A stretch of 24,651 nucleotides of DNA. Source: Rikenellaceae bacterium (GTDB lineage: Bacteria > Bacteroidota > Bacteroidia > Bacteroidales > Rikenellaceae). The DNA lies in contig JAJBVJ010000157.1 in assembly GCA_020859875.1 (NCBI GenBank), forward strand, positions 1-24,651, written 5' to 3'. Shown here in pieces: positions 1 to 8,600 of this stretch. The position numbers and the translations under genes were made by a program. Under the pieces are notes generated by a model, which was not told the origin of the DNA, searched no databases, and saw only the letters and a program-made list of their open reading frames with translations. Position 1 is the first letter of the stretch; every line of letters starts with the position of its first letter.

Positions 1-1242
1 ACGCCTCACCTCTTCCGGGGGCATTAGTTCGCCGGGAACCCCGATCCGCACGGCCTCGGCCTAGCCGGCCAGCAGCGGCATCCCGAAATCGGCCGGCGCT
101 TTTATATAGAATGATTCCGGATCGCTATCACGGTAATTTTTCGACAGCATGACAGCCCTGTCTCCGGGTACCGCCGCCACGGCTTTTCCCCACATGTAAC
201 CCATCGGAACATCCCCGCACCCGGTCAATATCTCTATGTTCCCGTTTTCCACCGCATCGAGCGCCTTGCCGTCGAACTCGTCGAAGAGCACCGGCACCTG
301 TCCTCCCCCGACGTTCCCGTAAGGATCGGTAAGGCGCCGGGAATATCCCTCCGGGCGGACGATCTCCGGAATGGGCTCGTCGGCAACCATGCCCGGATAA
401 CGGTTCCGGTCGAAGTAGTCGACAAGTTTCAAACCCACCGGTATCTCGTTCCGGGGGGCTTCGGTGAGCGATACCCTGATCGTATCACCGATCCCTTCGG
501 CAAGGAGGACACCGATCCCAACGGCCGACTTCACCCGTCCGTCCATCCCGTCGCCCGCCTCGGTAACCCCGAGATGGAGGGGATAGGTCATACTCCGCGA
601 ATCCATCTCTTTTACAAGCTCCCGGTAGGCCTCGACCATGACGCGCACGTTGCTCGATTTCATCGATACCACTGCCTGGTCGAACCCCTCGCCGCGGCAA
701 ATTTCCAAAAACTCCATGGCCGATTCCACCATCCCGCGCGGGGTATCGCCCCATTTCTCCACTATCCGCGGCGAAAGCGAACCGTGGTTGACACCGATGC
801 GCAGGGCCACCCCGCGCCGGCGGCACACGGCGAGCAGCTCCCGGAAGAGGCTCCTGTCCGGGTCGCGGTAATTTCCCGGATTGATCCTCACCTTGTCCAC
901 ATATTTTGCGGCAATGACGGCCGCCTCAGGGCGGAAATGAATATCGGCGACAAGGGCGACGTCGTCCATCCCCCGTATGCGTACTTCCCGGGCGATGGAC
1001 CGCAGATTCTCCGCTTCCCGGACTCCCTGCGCGGTAAGGCGTACGATCCGCCCGCCCGCGGCACGTATCTCCTCGATCTGACGGACGCAACCCCGGGTGT
1101 CCATTGTGGATACGTTGGTCATGGACTGTACCGCTACCAGGGTGTCCCCTCCGATAACGACGCTTCCGATCCGCACCCGGTGCGTCTTCCTTCGTGGGGG
1201 AAGTAGGGCCCCGTTCATACAGGGATTCGGTCGGTTTTGCAT
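1..1242 (-). pseudogene. ispG: 4-hydroxy-3-methylbut-2-enyl diphosphate synthase (IspG/GcpE), interrupted by in-frame TAG and cut by window edge
   Basis: IspG makes HMBPP from methylerythritol cyclodiphosphate in the MEP isoprenoid pathway, using a C-terminal [4Fe-4S] cluster. Seen: the frame starts at ATG 1242 and runs 393 codons to a TAG at 61-63. The N-terminal TIM barrel is clear, with AVQSMTN (37-43), VRLTAQG (67-73), VADIHF (98-103), RINPGN (119-124), RIGVNHGSL (148-156) and a later LGVTEAG. Bacteroidetes IspG is normally over 600 residues, with an insert domain before the cluster domain. Here the frame stops inside the insert. Beyond the TAG the same frame stays open to base 1 and reads AEAVRIGVPGELMPPEEVRR, which looks like genuine IspG continuation. 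A TTG (Leu) to TAG change would explain it. The cluster cysteines must lie outside the window. It is either a real nonsense mutation, two separate polypeptides, or a sequence error. Identity is very sure; functional state is not. Confidence 0.9.
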
Positions 1243-1367
1243 AGGTTGTGAATTAAAGGACTAATATAGGCAATTTACCCCGAACTTTCGATCCCCGGCA
1301 AAAAGCGTCCCGTTTTACCGTCAGCTCTTCTTAATTGTCGATCTGTAAATCCGAACGGTGGCTCAAC

Positions 1368-3557
1368 TCAGTTTACCACGACCTCGTCGATAAAGAACCA
1401 CGAGGGGTAACCCACTCCGTAATGCCAGGAGGGGCAAACCTCTGTGCCCTCTATGTCTACCCTTACATACCGTGCCGTGACGGGCTCGGGACTCGTAAAT
1501 GAAACGGGTACGAACTTCACCTCCGGAGAGCGGTCTTCCGGAACGTCGGTGCGGCCCAGATGGTAGAAATCGACATTATCGTCCGAAATTAAGAAATTCG
1601 CCCCTGTGGGGAGAAGTATCCAGGCGCCCAGCTGGTGGAGGCAGTCCACCTGGATATTGGAAAATTCTTTGGCTTCGCCCAGGTCGACCACAAAGGAGCC
1701 GTGTTTGCCTTCCCAGCCTACCCAGCTTTCGACGAAGGTCGTCCCGCCGTATATCCCGTCGGTCAGGGCATGGGCCATATCGGCGTAACTACCCGACGGT
1801 TCGCAGAGCCAGTAAACCCCGGCTCCCTCGGCGAGGTTGGGTACCTTCGAGGGGAAATAGCGTTCCCTGAAAAGCCGGCAGTAGTCCGCCGGGGAGTTAC
1901 TGCGTTCATTAATGGTCGGCACCCCGAATTTAGAGGTGTAGGTTTCGAATACCGTAAGCAGGGAATCGGCCACTTGTGGGTCGAAATTACCTTCGGCCCT
2001 CATGATCTCAAGGTCGGAAAAAAGAATTGGGAGTCTGGTCTTACGGACGCGGTCGAGGCGTACCGAATCTGCGGCCACGGCGGCCTCGGCGCGGTCGAAA
2101 ATCGCGTTGTAACGCGCCCTGTGTTCCGGGCCGAGCATCCCGTCCTTATGCGAAACCGGCGAGTCGTATATCCAGAGCGGCACTTGGTAGGCCTGCAGCT
2201 GCCGATGAATATCCTCGAGGTAGTCGAGGATATAGGGCGCCGCCTCGCCGTAATAGAGTTCGGCGAACTCTCCGACGACCGTCTTTTGGTCGAGGTAGGG
2301 ATCCCACATGAGTTTACTTATAAGATATGCCCTCATCTCGGCGAAATCGCCGCCGTTGCTGCCGGCCACCTGCGAGAAGTGCATGGTGGTATTGTTCTCC
2401 TTGAACAGCTGTATATTCGGTTGGATAACGTGGAAATTGGGAAACGGGGCGATATAATTGTCGAAATTGATCCCGTAGTCCCAAACGAAAATATTGTCGG
2501 TTATGGCTGCCCATCCCTCCAGTGCATCTTTGAACTGTTTGCCCGACTCGTTGTCCCCGAGGGGTACCTCCCTCTTTGCGTCGATGCTGCAAAGCATGAT
2601 ATTGACATTCGGTAGAGGCTTTACATATTTGGGGGGCTCCATGGTGAAAAGGTAGGCCAGGGTGGAAATTTGTTTGTCGGGGAACCTTTCGGCCAGTTTG
2701 TTCATAAAGTGGATGTAGCTTCCGGCCGGCGAGCCTTCGATGCTGTCGACGCGGGCGCATTCCGGACATTTGCAGTAGGTGAAGTTGCCGTCGTTCTGGC
2801 TCACGGAGATCATGTGCCGCTCGGGGTGGGCGCGGAAAAGGGAGTCGATGCGTGCAGCGGCTATTTCGAGCACCTCGGGGTTGGATAGGCACCACTGGCT
2901 TGCCGCTCCCGGGCGCCTCCGTCCGTTGATAAGCGAATAGTATTCGGGATGCTCCTCACCGTAGACGTCCGAAGGCATCAACCGGTCGAAGGTGTGCACC
3001 CAGTAGTTGGCTGCAAATACCTCGGAGGGTTCCTCGAGGCGCAGCCATGTTTTGTAGAGCGGATCGTGGCGCAGTCCGTAGTATTGGGTCTGGCGGTGGC
3101 GGAAGGCGGGAACCTGTTCCACCAGAAGGCCCTCAGGCAGGGAAATATCACCCGTGGGTTCGAGAAGATAGGTATGGGCGTCATAATATTTTATACCCAG
3201 GTAATCTTCCAGGAGGGTAACGACCCCGTATATTACGCCCTTGTCTTTTCCGGTAACCGTTAGCGTATGTTCATCCGATACGATCCGAAAGCCGTCTTCG
3301 GGGATCGAGGGATCATCCTTTAATATTATCACATTGATCCGGCCATCGGCGGGCAGGACTTTCGTAACAGCCAACCGGCAGCCGGCCATCTCCCCTATAA
3401 AGCGGTTGAGAATTGCAGCGGCTTCTTCCCCCTGTGCGGATGAGGTAACTATTCGTGCGGCGGGGTTCCCGTTTTCGGTTACCCTGAACTGGGCATTCCC
3501 CAGGAGCGGCAATACCGAAAATAGGAGCAGTAAGGTGTAGAATTGTTTTTCGATCAT
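1368..3557 (-). CDS. Secreted DUF4838 (alpha-glucuronidase-like) protein with C-terminal beta-sandwich
   Basis: A 729-residue protein with an N-terminal signal peptide (hydrophobic residues 8-20, likely cleavage after LLGNA), so periplasmic or exported. Residues about 25-145 resemble the GH20b/GH67-type N-terminal domain that precedes many glycosidase barrels. Residues about 150-420 match my recollection of DUF4838, a TIM-barrel family related to alpha-glucuronidases. This part contains ISVSQNDG (250-257) followed by YCKCPEC (261-267), a CxCxxC cluster that could hold a metal. Residues about 590-729 look like a discoidin/CBM32-type sandwich (FVVDLGEAKEFSNIQVD, ARYVRVDIEG). The substrate cannot be read from the sequence. 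It is divergent from the sigma/FecR/SusC locus, so it may serve the same glycan programme. It lies 125 bp upstream of ispG on the same strand, with no clear terminator between them. Confidence 0.8.
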   Translation of the reverse strand: MIEKQFYTLLLLFSVLPLLGNAQFRVTENGNPAARIVTSSAQGEEAAAILNRFIGEMAGCRLAVTKVLPADGRINVIILKDDPSIPEDGFRIVSDEHTLTVTGKDKGVIYGVVTLLEDYLGIKYYDAHTYLLEPTGDISLPEGLLVEQVPAFRHRQTQYYGLRHDPLYKTWLRLEEPSEVFAANYWVHTFDRLMPSDVYGEEHPEYYSLINGRRRPGAASQWCLSNPEVLEIAAARIDSLFRAHPERHMISVSQNDGNFTYCKCPECARVDSIEGSPAGSYIHFMNKLAERFPDKQISTLAYLFTMEPPKYVKPLPNVNIMLCSIDAKREVPLGDNESGKQFKDALEGWAAITDNIFVWDYGINFDNYIAPFPNFHVIQPNIQLFKENNTTMHFSQVAGSNGGDFAEMRAYLISKLMWDPYLDQKTVVGEFAELYYGEAAPYILDYLEDIHRQLQAYQVPLWIYDSPVSHKDGMLGPEHRARYNAIFDRAEAAVAADSVRLDRVRKTRLPILFSDLEIMRAEGNFDPQVADSLLTVFETYTSKFGVPTINERSNSPADYCRLFRERYFPSKVPNLAEGAGVYWLCEPSGSYADMAHALTDGIYGGTTFVESWVGWEGKHGSFVVDLGEAKEFSNIQVDCLHQLGAWILLPTGANFLISDDNVDFYHLGRTDVPEDRSPEVKFVPVSFTSPEPVTARYVRVDIEGTEVCPSWHYGVGYPSWFFIDEVVVN

Positions 3558-3867
3558 GGTGGGTTATTTGAAATTTCAGCACAAGATAGCAATATTCCGC
3601 TTCCGACGGATATCTTTTTTTATAACGTTTTCTGTATCCGGGGTATTGCCCGTTCCCATTATAAAATACGGGAATTTCCCGTAACTTGTAAAGAACAATA
3701 ATTGACCTTAATTTTTCTCTTTATAGGATAAAATAGGCTATAAAACAGCCCTCAAGCCGTCTAAAAATTGTATCATAATCTTAAGTTACGGCATAAATTG
3801 TAAAGAAATCGGTCGGGTTGCCCTCGAACAAGCCCCGCTTTTGGCTGTTATTTGAGAATATTTGATT
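3558..3867. other. Divergent intergenic region between DUF4838 gene and sigma-factor gene
   Basis: This 310-bp AT-rich spacer has no convincing gene. It contains a perfect 17-bp palindrome at 3667-3683, the direct repeat TTGTAAAGAA at 3686-3695 and 3798-3807, and inverted 9-mers CCGTAACTT (3679-3687) and AAGTTACGG (3783-3791). AATATTTG at 3857-3864 resembles a -7 element but abuts the sigma-factor start, so no promoter is assigned with confidence. It presumably holds the promoters of both flanking genes. Confidence 0.6.
3667..3683. promoter_or_regulatory. 17-bp palindrome, candidate operator
   Basis: TACGGGAA-T-TTCCCGTA is a perfect inverted repeat with a single central base, in the divergent spacer. 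Symmetry of this size is typical of sites for dimeric DNA-binding proteins. Which protein would bind is unknown. It lacks a loop long enough for a stable RNA hairpin. Confidence 0.4.
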
Positions 3868-4415
3868 ATGTTTGCCGACAGACGAAGTTTTACATCTATG
3901 CTCGGAAAAAACTCGGATGCAAAAACCGTCGCTGTACAAAACCTATATATCAAGTTTGCACCCCGGCTTATTCTTTTCGCAAGGAAGTTCGTCGGTTCGA
4001 TCGCTGCGGAAGATATAGTACAGGATGTTTTTGTGAAGCTATTGAACCGTAATATGTACCTGAACAGTGAGGCCGAAACCAAGTCCCTGCTGTTTATAAT
4101 CGTGCGCAACGAGTGTATAGACCATATCCGAAAGACGGCATACCGCACCCGGCGGAAAGATTCCCTTACGCTTATATTCCAGAAAAGAGAGCTCGAATTC
4201 TTTTCCGAACTCGACGAGGGCTCACCCGCAGAGGAACATATGGCCCGGGTGATGGCCATGTCCGAGAAACTTCCCCAAAAGAGAAAGGAAGTCTTTACCG
4301 AGTACTATATAAAAGGAAAAAGGTGGCGCAGATTTCCCGCGAACTCGAGCTTTCCCAGCGCACGGTGGAGAACCATATCTATCGGGCCCTCAATTATTTC
4401 CGTAAACTGCTTTAA
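3868..4415 (+). pseudogene. ECF RNA polymerase sigma-70 factor (FecI-like), frameshifted before region 4.2
   Basis: An extracytoplasmic-function sigma factor that should direct transcription of the downstream FecR/SusC locus. Region 2 lies at about residues 22-95 (LYIKFAPRLILFARKFVGSIAAED, then VQDVFVKLL and RNECIDHIRK). The 0 frame reads through GGA AAA AGG at 4315-4323 and ends in unrelated sequence at 4437. The -1 frame from 4320 instead gives KVAQISRELELSQRTVENHI followed by YRALNYFRKLL, a canonical sigma region 4.2 helix-turn-helix ending at TAA 4413-4415. The composite is 182 residues, normal for the family. One extra A in the A5 run at 4317-4321 would restore the frame. ATG 3868 is preferred over upstream TTG 3862; ATG 3898 is an alternative. 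Causes could be a real deletion, a homopolymer sequence error, or slippage on the A run. FecR follows 98 bp downstream. Confidence 0.88.
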
Positions 4416-4513
4416 GTTACCGTTATTTTTTATTTAATTTTTCTGCGTTTCGGGTGAGTATTCGAAGCCCTCCGTCCGTTTCAGGTTATATACGACTTAC
4501 CGCCTTTAAATTA

Positions 4514-5497
4514 ATGAAGACTCGAAACGACCATATACCCGAGCTGCTTGTAAAATACCTGGCCGGTTCCGCCGCCGCCGGGGATAAGGAGACCCTGCTC
4601 GCCTGGATGGACGAAGATCCGGCTAACGAAAGGGAATTCTTCGAGATAAAAGCTATCCACGACAATCTTTCCGCCGGCAAATTCCACCATAATACGTTAA
4701 AAGGCTGGGACAAAGCCCTTGCAAAGCGCCGCAAACATAACCTGGGCAGGACACTGCGGCGGGCGGCAGGCTATGCGGCCGTAGCCATTGCCGGAATATT
4801 CTCGGCGGTTTACGTCCAGAGGGGTCTCGATAATAAGACGCCTGCGATCGTGCGGTATGTCACCGGCAACGGGATTTCGGCCGGAATGTTCGAGCTCTCC
4901 GACAAATCCAAAGTATATGTGGGTTCGCTGACCACTTTCAGCTGCGACGAGCGTTTCGGCCGCCGCGACCGCAGGGTTCATCTCGACGGGGAGGCCTATT
5001 TCGAGGTGACGGGCGATCCCGAAAAGCCTTTCATCGTCCAGGCGGGCGGGCAGGATATAGAAGTTCTGGGCACGAAATTCAACGTGGCGGCCTATTCACA
5101 GGATTCGGTGGTGGTGACGACACTTCTCGAGGGGTCGGTAAAACTGCGTTTCAAGGATATAGGCCGCAGTTTCACCCTTGCCCCCAACCAGCAGTATATC
5201 TACAACCATACCAGCGGCACGGGCACCCTGAAGCGCGTGAACGCTTCGTCGGTCGTATCGTGGATAGACGGTTATTACTTCTTCCGTGACGAACGGCTGG
5301 GGTCGATAATCCACCAGCTCGAGAACATGTATGCGATAAAAGCCGATATGTCCGCCTCGAAGTATATGGATATAAGTTTCACCGGTACGTTCTACCGCGG
5401 CCAGAGCGTAAGCGAGATACTCGATATATTGAGTACCGCCGCGCCTATAAAATATACCCTGAAAGACGACACCGTAACCATCTTAGATCGAAAATAG
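4514..5497 (+). CDS. FecR-family anti-sigma factor
   Basis: A 327-residue inner-membrane anti-sigma factor that would hold or activate the adjacent ECF sigma factor and receive the signal from the STN domain of the downstream SusC transporter. A cytoplasmic N-terminal region (about 1-80, KYLAGSAAAGDKETLLAW) is followed by one membrane segment (about 83-101). The periplasmic FecR domain lies at about 115-215, with the typical LDGEAYFEV (157-165) and VLGTKFNV (184-191). A C-terminal DUF4974 lies at about 253-325 (YYFFRDERLGSIIHQLE). The frame is open from GTG 4454, but ATG 4514 gives the usual FecR N-terminus and is preferred. The sigma - FecR - STN-SusC order is the standard trans-envelope circuit of Bacteroidetes glycan loci. 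Confidence 0.93.
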   Translation: MKTRNDHIPELLVKYLAGSAAAGDKETLLAWMDEDPANEREFFEIKAIHDNLSAGKFHHNTLKGWDKALAKRRKHNLGRTLRRAAGYAAVAIAGIFSAVYVQRGLDNKTPAIVRYVTGNGISAGMFELSDKSKVYVGSLTTFSCDERFGRRDRRVHLDGEAYFEVTGDPEKPFIVQAGGQDIEVLGTKFNVAAYSQDSVVVTTLLEGSVKLRFKDIGRSFTLAPNQQYIYNHTSGTGTLKRVNASSVVSWIDGYYFFRDERLGSIIHQLENMYAIKADMSASKYMDISFTGTFYRGQSVSEILDILSTAAPIKYTLKDDTVTILDRK

Positions 5498-5554
5498 ATA
5501 ATGATTAACCTAAAACCTTGACTCTATGATTAAGACTGGACCTTAAAAAAGAAA

Positions 5555-5588
5555 AAGAAAGGAAAATCCTGCCCGATTTCCCTTTCTT
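5555..5588 (+). other. Stem-loop I in the leader between fecR and susC
   Basis: The 13-nt arms 5555-5567 and 5576-5588 pair except for one mismatch, around an 8-nt loop. No T run follows on the plus strand, so it is not a standard intrinsic terminator for fecR. On the minus strand the stem is followed by a T-rich stretch (complement of 5546-5556), but no minus-strand gene ends here. It more likely belongs to the 5' leader or intercistronic RNA of susC. Confidence 0.5.
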
Positions 5589-5615
5589 GCAGATGCTTCA
5601 ATTTCACCCTCTCAT

Positions 5616-5640
5616 TATCCGGCCCGCAAGGGCCCGGATA
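5616..5640 (+). other. Stem-loop II with GCAA tetraloop, 30 nt upstream of susC
   Basis: Arms 5616-5625 and 5630-5640 form a ten-base-pair GC-rich stem with one bulged base, capped by GCAA (5626-5629), a GNRA-type tetraloop. The sequence after it is TAGAAG rather than a T run, so termination is not supported. The position just before the susC ATG suggests a role in mRNA processing, stability or translation. That role is inferred. Confidence 0.5.
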
Positions 5641-5670
5641 GAAGTTTAATCTCAGCATTTTAACAAAAGT

Positions 5671-8600
5671 ATGAAAAATAATTTCACTAACCTAAAAAGG
5701 CCGGATTTTGGCAAATTCATGCGCCGGACTTTTTTACTGGTTCTTCCGCTGGTTGCCTTGACGGCCTACGGACAGACTATGGATCAGAGGATTACGGTAA
5801 CTGCCGAGAATGAACCCCTCGAGGCGATCCTCAACCAGATCGAAACCAACACGGGCTACCTATTCCTCTTTTCCAACGAGGACATCGACACATCCGTAAG
5901 GCTTTCGCTCAATCAGAACAACAGTACGGTGAAGGAGGTTCTCGACGCCCTGGCTTCCGGGAGCAACCTTTCCTACACGGTTATTAACCGCCATATCGTG
6001 CTTTCCAAAGCGGCACCGCAGCAAAGTTCGCCCGCCGGCGGCCCCATCCGGATTACCGGACGGGTGGTCGACGAAAATGGCATTCCGGCTATCGGTGCCT
6101 CCGTTATAATACAGGGTACGACCACGGGAACCTCCACCGATGCAGGCGGTAATTTTACCATCCAGGCCCGGGCGGACGACGTACTGCTCATAACATACCT
6201 CGGTTATGAATCGCAGACCACCACCGTGGGCAACCGCACCAACATCCTGGTGACCCTGCGGGAAGATGCGGTATCGCTCGAAGGGGTGGTAGTGACGGCG
6301 CTCGGTATCAAGAAAGAGGAAAAATCCCTTTCGTACAACGTGCAGCAGATCGGCACGGACGCCCTTGCCGGTGTCGCCGACCCGAACCTGCTGAACAGCC
6401 TCTCGGGTAAGATCGTGGGTGCGACCATCAACAGCTCCTCCGCGGGTACCGGAGGAGCGACCCGTATTGTAATGCGCGGTACCAAATCCATTTCCGGTAA
6501 CAACAATGCCCTCTATGTGGTGGACGGGATTCCGATGCCCAATTTGCGCCATGACTCACCCAGTGACCTATATGAAGGCGCCGGACAGTCGGGTGACGGG
6601 ATTGCCTCTATAAACCAGGAGGATATAGAGAGTATTTCGGTGCTAAGCGGCCCGTCGGCAGCGGCACTATACGGAAGCGCGGCAGCGAACGGGGTGGTAC
6701 TGATAACCACCAAAAAAGGAACTGCCGACAGGCTGGTTATCAACGTTTCGAACAATACTACCTTTTCCAACCCCCTTATCCTTCCGAAATTACAAACCAC
6801 TTACGGGCAGATGGAACCCGGCAGTTTCGACGGTTGGGGAGAAAAGCTCACCGAGCGGTCCAGTTACCGGGCAAGGGACTTTTTCCAGACCGGAGTAAAC
6901 ACTACCAGTGCAATCAGTTTATCTGCCGGTACCGACAGGAATCAGACTTTTGTCTCCGTCGGTAACGTGAATGCGGACGGTATTATTAATAATAACGAGT
7001 ATAAACGATATAATTTTACCGTTCGCAATACCACCAAATTCCTGGATAATAAGATGACCCTGGACGTAAGCTATATGCTTTCGGATATCATGGAAAAAAA
7101 TATGACGGCACAGGGACAGTATTATAATCCACTTTTGTCGGTTTACCTCTTCCCTCCCGGGGACGATTTCGAGAAAATACAGGTTTTCGAAAGATACAAT
7201 GCGGCAAGGAATTTTAAGACACAGTTCTGGCCCTTCGAGGATGCGGGGCTTAATCTTCAAAACCCCTACTGGATCACGCAGCGTAATATTTTCAAAGGCA
7301 ATAAGTCCCGGCACATGGGAAGTGTGCAGCTTCAATACCAGGTTCTTGACTGGCTGAACCTTTCCGGACGCGCCAAGCTCGATAAAAGTAACGAAAAATA
7401 CCAGAGGAAAAACTACGCCTCGACGATCGACCTTTTCGCCTCCAGTACCGGGTATTACTCGCTCGCTCACGAAGATACGCGTCAGATGTATGCCGACTTC
7501 CTGGTAAATATAGACAGATATTTCGCCGACGATATGTTTAATGTTACGGCGAATGTCGGAACGAGTATCGAAGATGTAAAATGGGACAGGGATTTTATCG
7601 GCGGTAATCTCGACTGGGTACCTAACCTTTTTACCCTCGCCAACATTGCCAACCTGAATGAAAATGTACCCGAGTACAGTCAGGAGGGGTATCACACTCA
7701 AAAGCAATCCATATTTGCTAGCGCACAGTTTGGATATAAGGGAATGGTCTACCTCGATGTGACTGCCCGCAACGACTGGGCCTCACAGCTTGCCGGTTCG
7801 AATACCAAATCATTCTTCTATCCTTCTGTGGGTCTCTCGGGTGTGATTACAGATATCTTCAATATACGAAGTAGTACACTCTCCTTCCTTAAACTTAGAG
7901 TATCTTACTCGGAGGTAGGTAACGAGCCCGATAAATTCCTCACCATACAGACTTATCCGCTCGGAACCGACGGGCCGAATACCACCACGCTCCTGCAAAA
8001 CCTTAACCTCGAACCCGAGCGCACCAAATCGTGGGAGGCGGGTTTCAACCTCTCCATGTTGGAAAACTCTCTGAGCGCGGACGTAACATTTTACACTTCC
8101 AGTACTTACAACCAATATTTCAACCCCGCCCTTTCTTCTACTTCGGGTTATACGAGTGTATGGGTAAATGCCGGAAAGGTGGACAATAAGGGTATAGAGG
8201 CATCGCTGCGATATGATAAGAAATGGGGAGATTTCCGTTGGAATAGCTACCTCAATTATTCCATAAACCGGAATAAGATCAAAGAACTTCTGCGCGGCTG
8301 GACAAATCCCGAAACCGGCGAAATCGTATCGCTTCTCGAGCTGGATATGGGCGGCACGAGCATGTATAAGATGAGGCTGGTAGAGGGCGGATCGATGGGC
8401 GATATTTATGTCAATACGCTCAAGACCGACGAACACGGCGCCATTTATGTAGACCCCATAACACAACAAATACAGGTGGAGTCCAACAACTGGATATATG
8501 CAGGCAACAGCGATCCGAAATACAATCTTGCCTGGGGTAATAATCTCGCCTATAAAGGAGTCAATCTCGGATTCCAATTCTCGGCAAGAGTCGGCGGCGT

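Noticed and set aside
61..63. Possibility that TAG is reassigned to an amino acid in this organism
   Set aside because: FecR (5497), GH18 (11811), a DUF1735 gene (13082), DUF1573 (15246), GH29 (18675) and AraC (21536) all end naturally at TAG.
4113..4415. Separate small gene overlapping the end of the sigma factor
   Set aside because: Only its last 32 or so codons look coding, and they are exactly the missing region 4.2 of the sigma factor; the rest is an out-of-frame shadow.
5555..5640. Leader stem-loops as intrinsic terminators of fecR
   Set aside because: Neither stem is followed by a T run on the plus strand.
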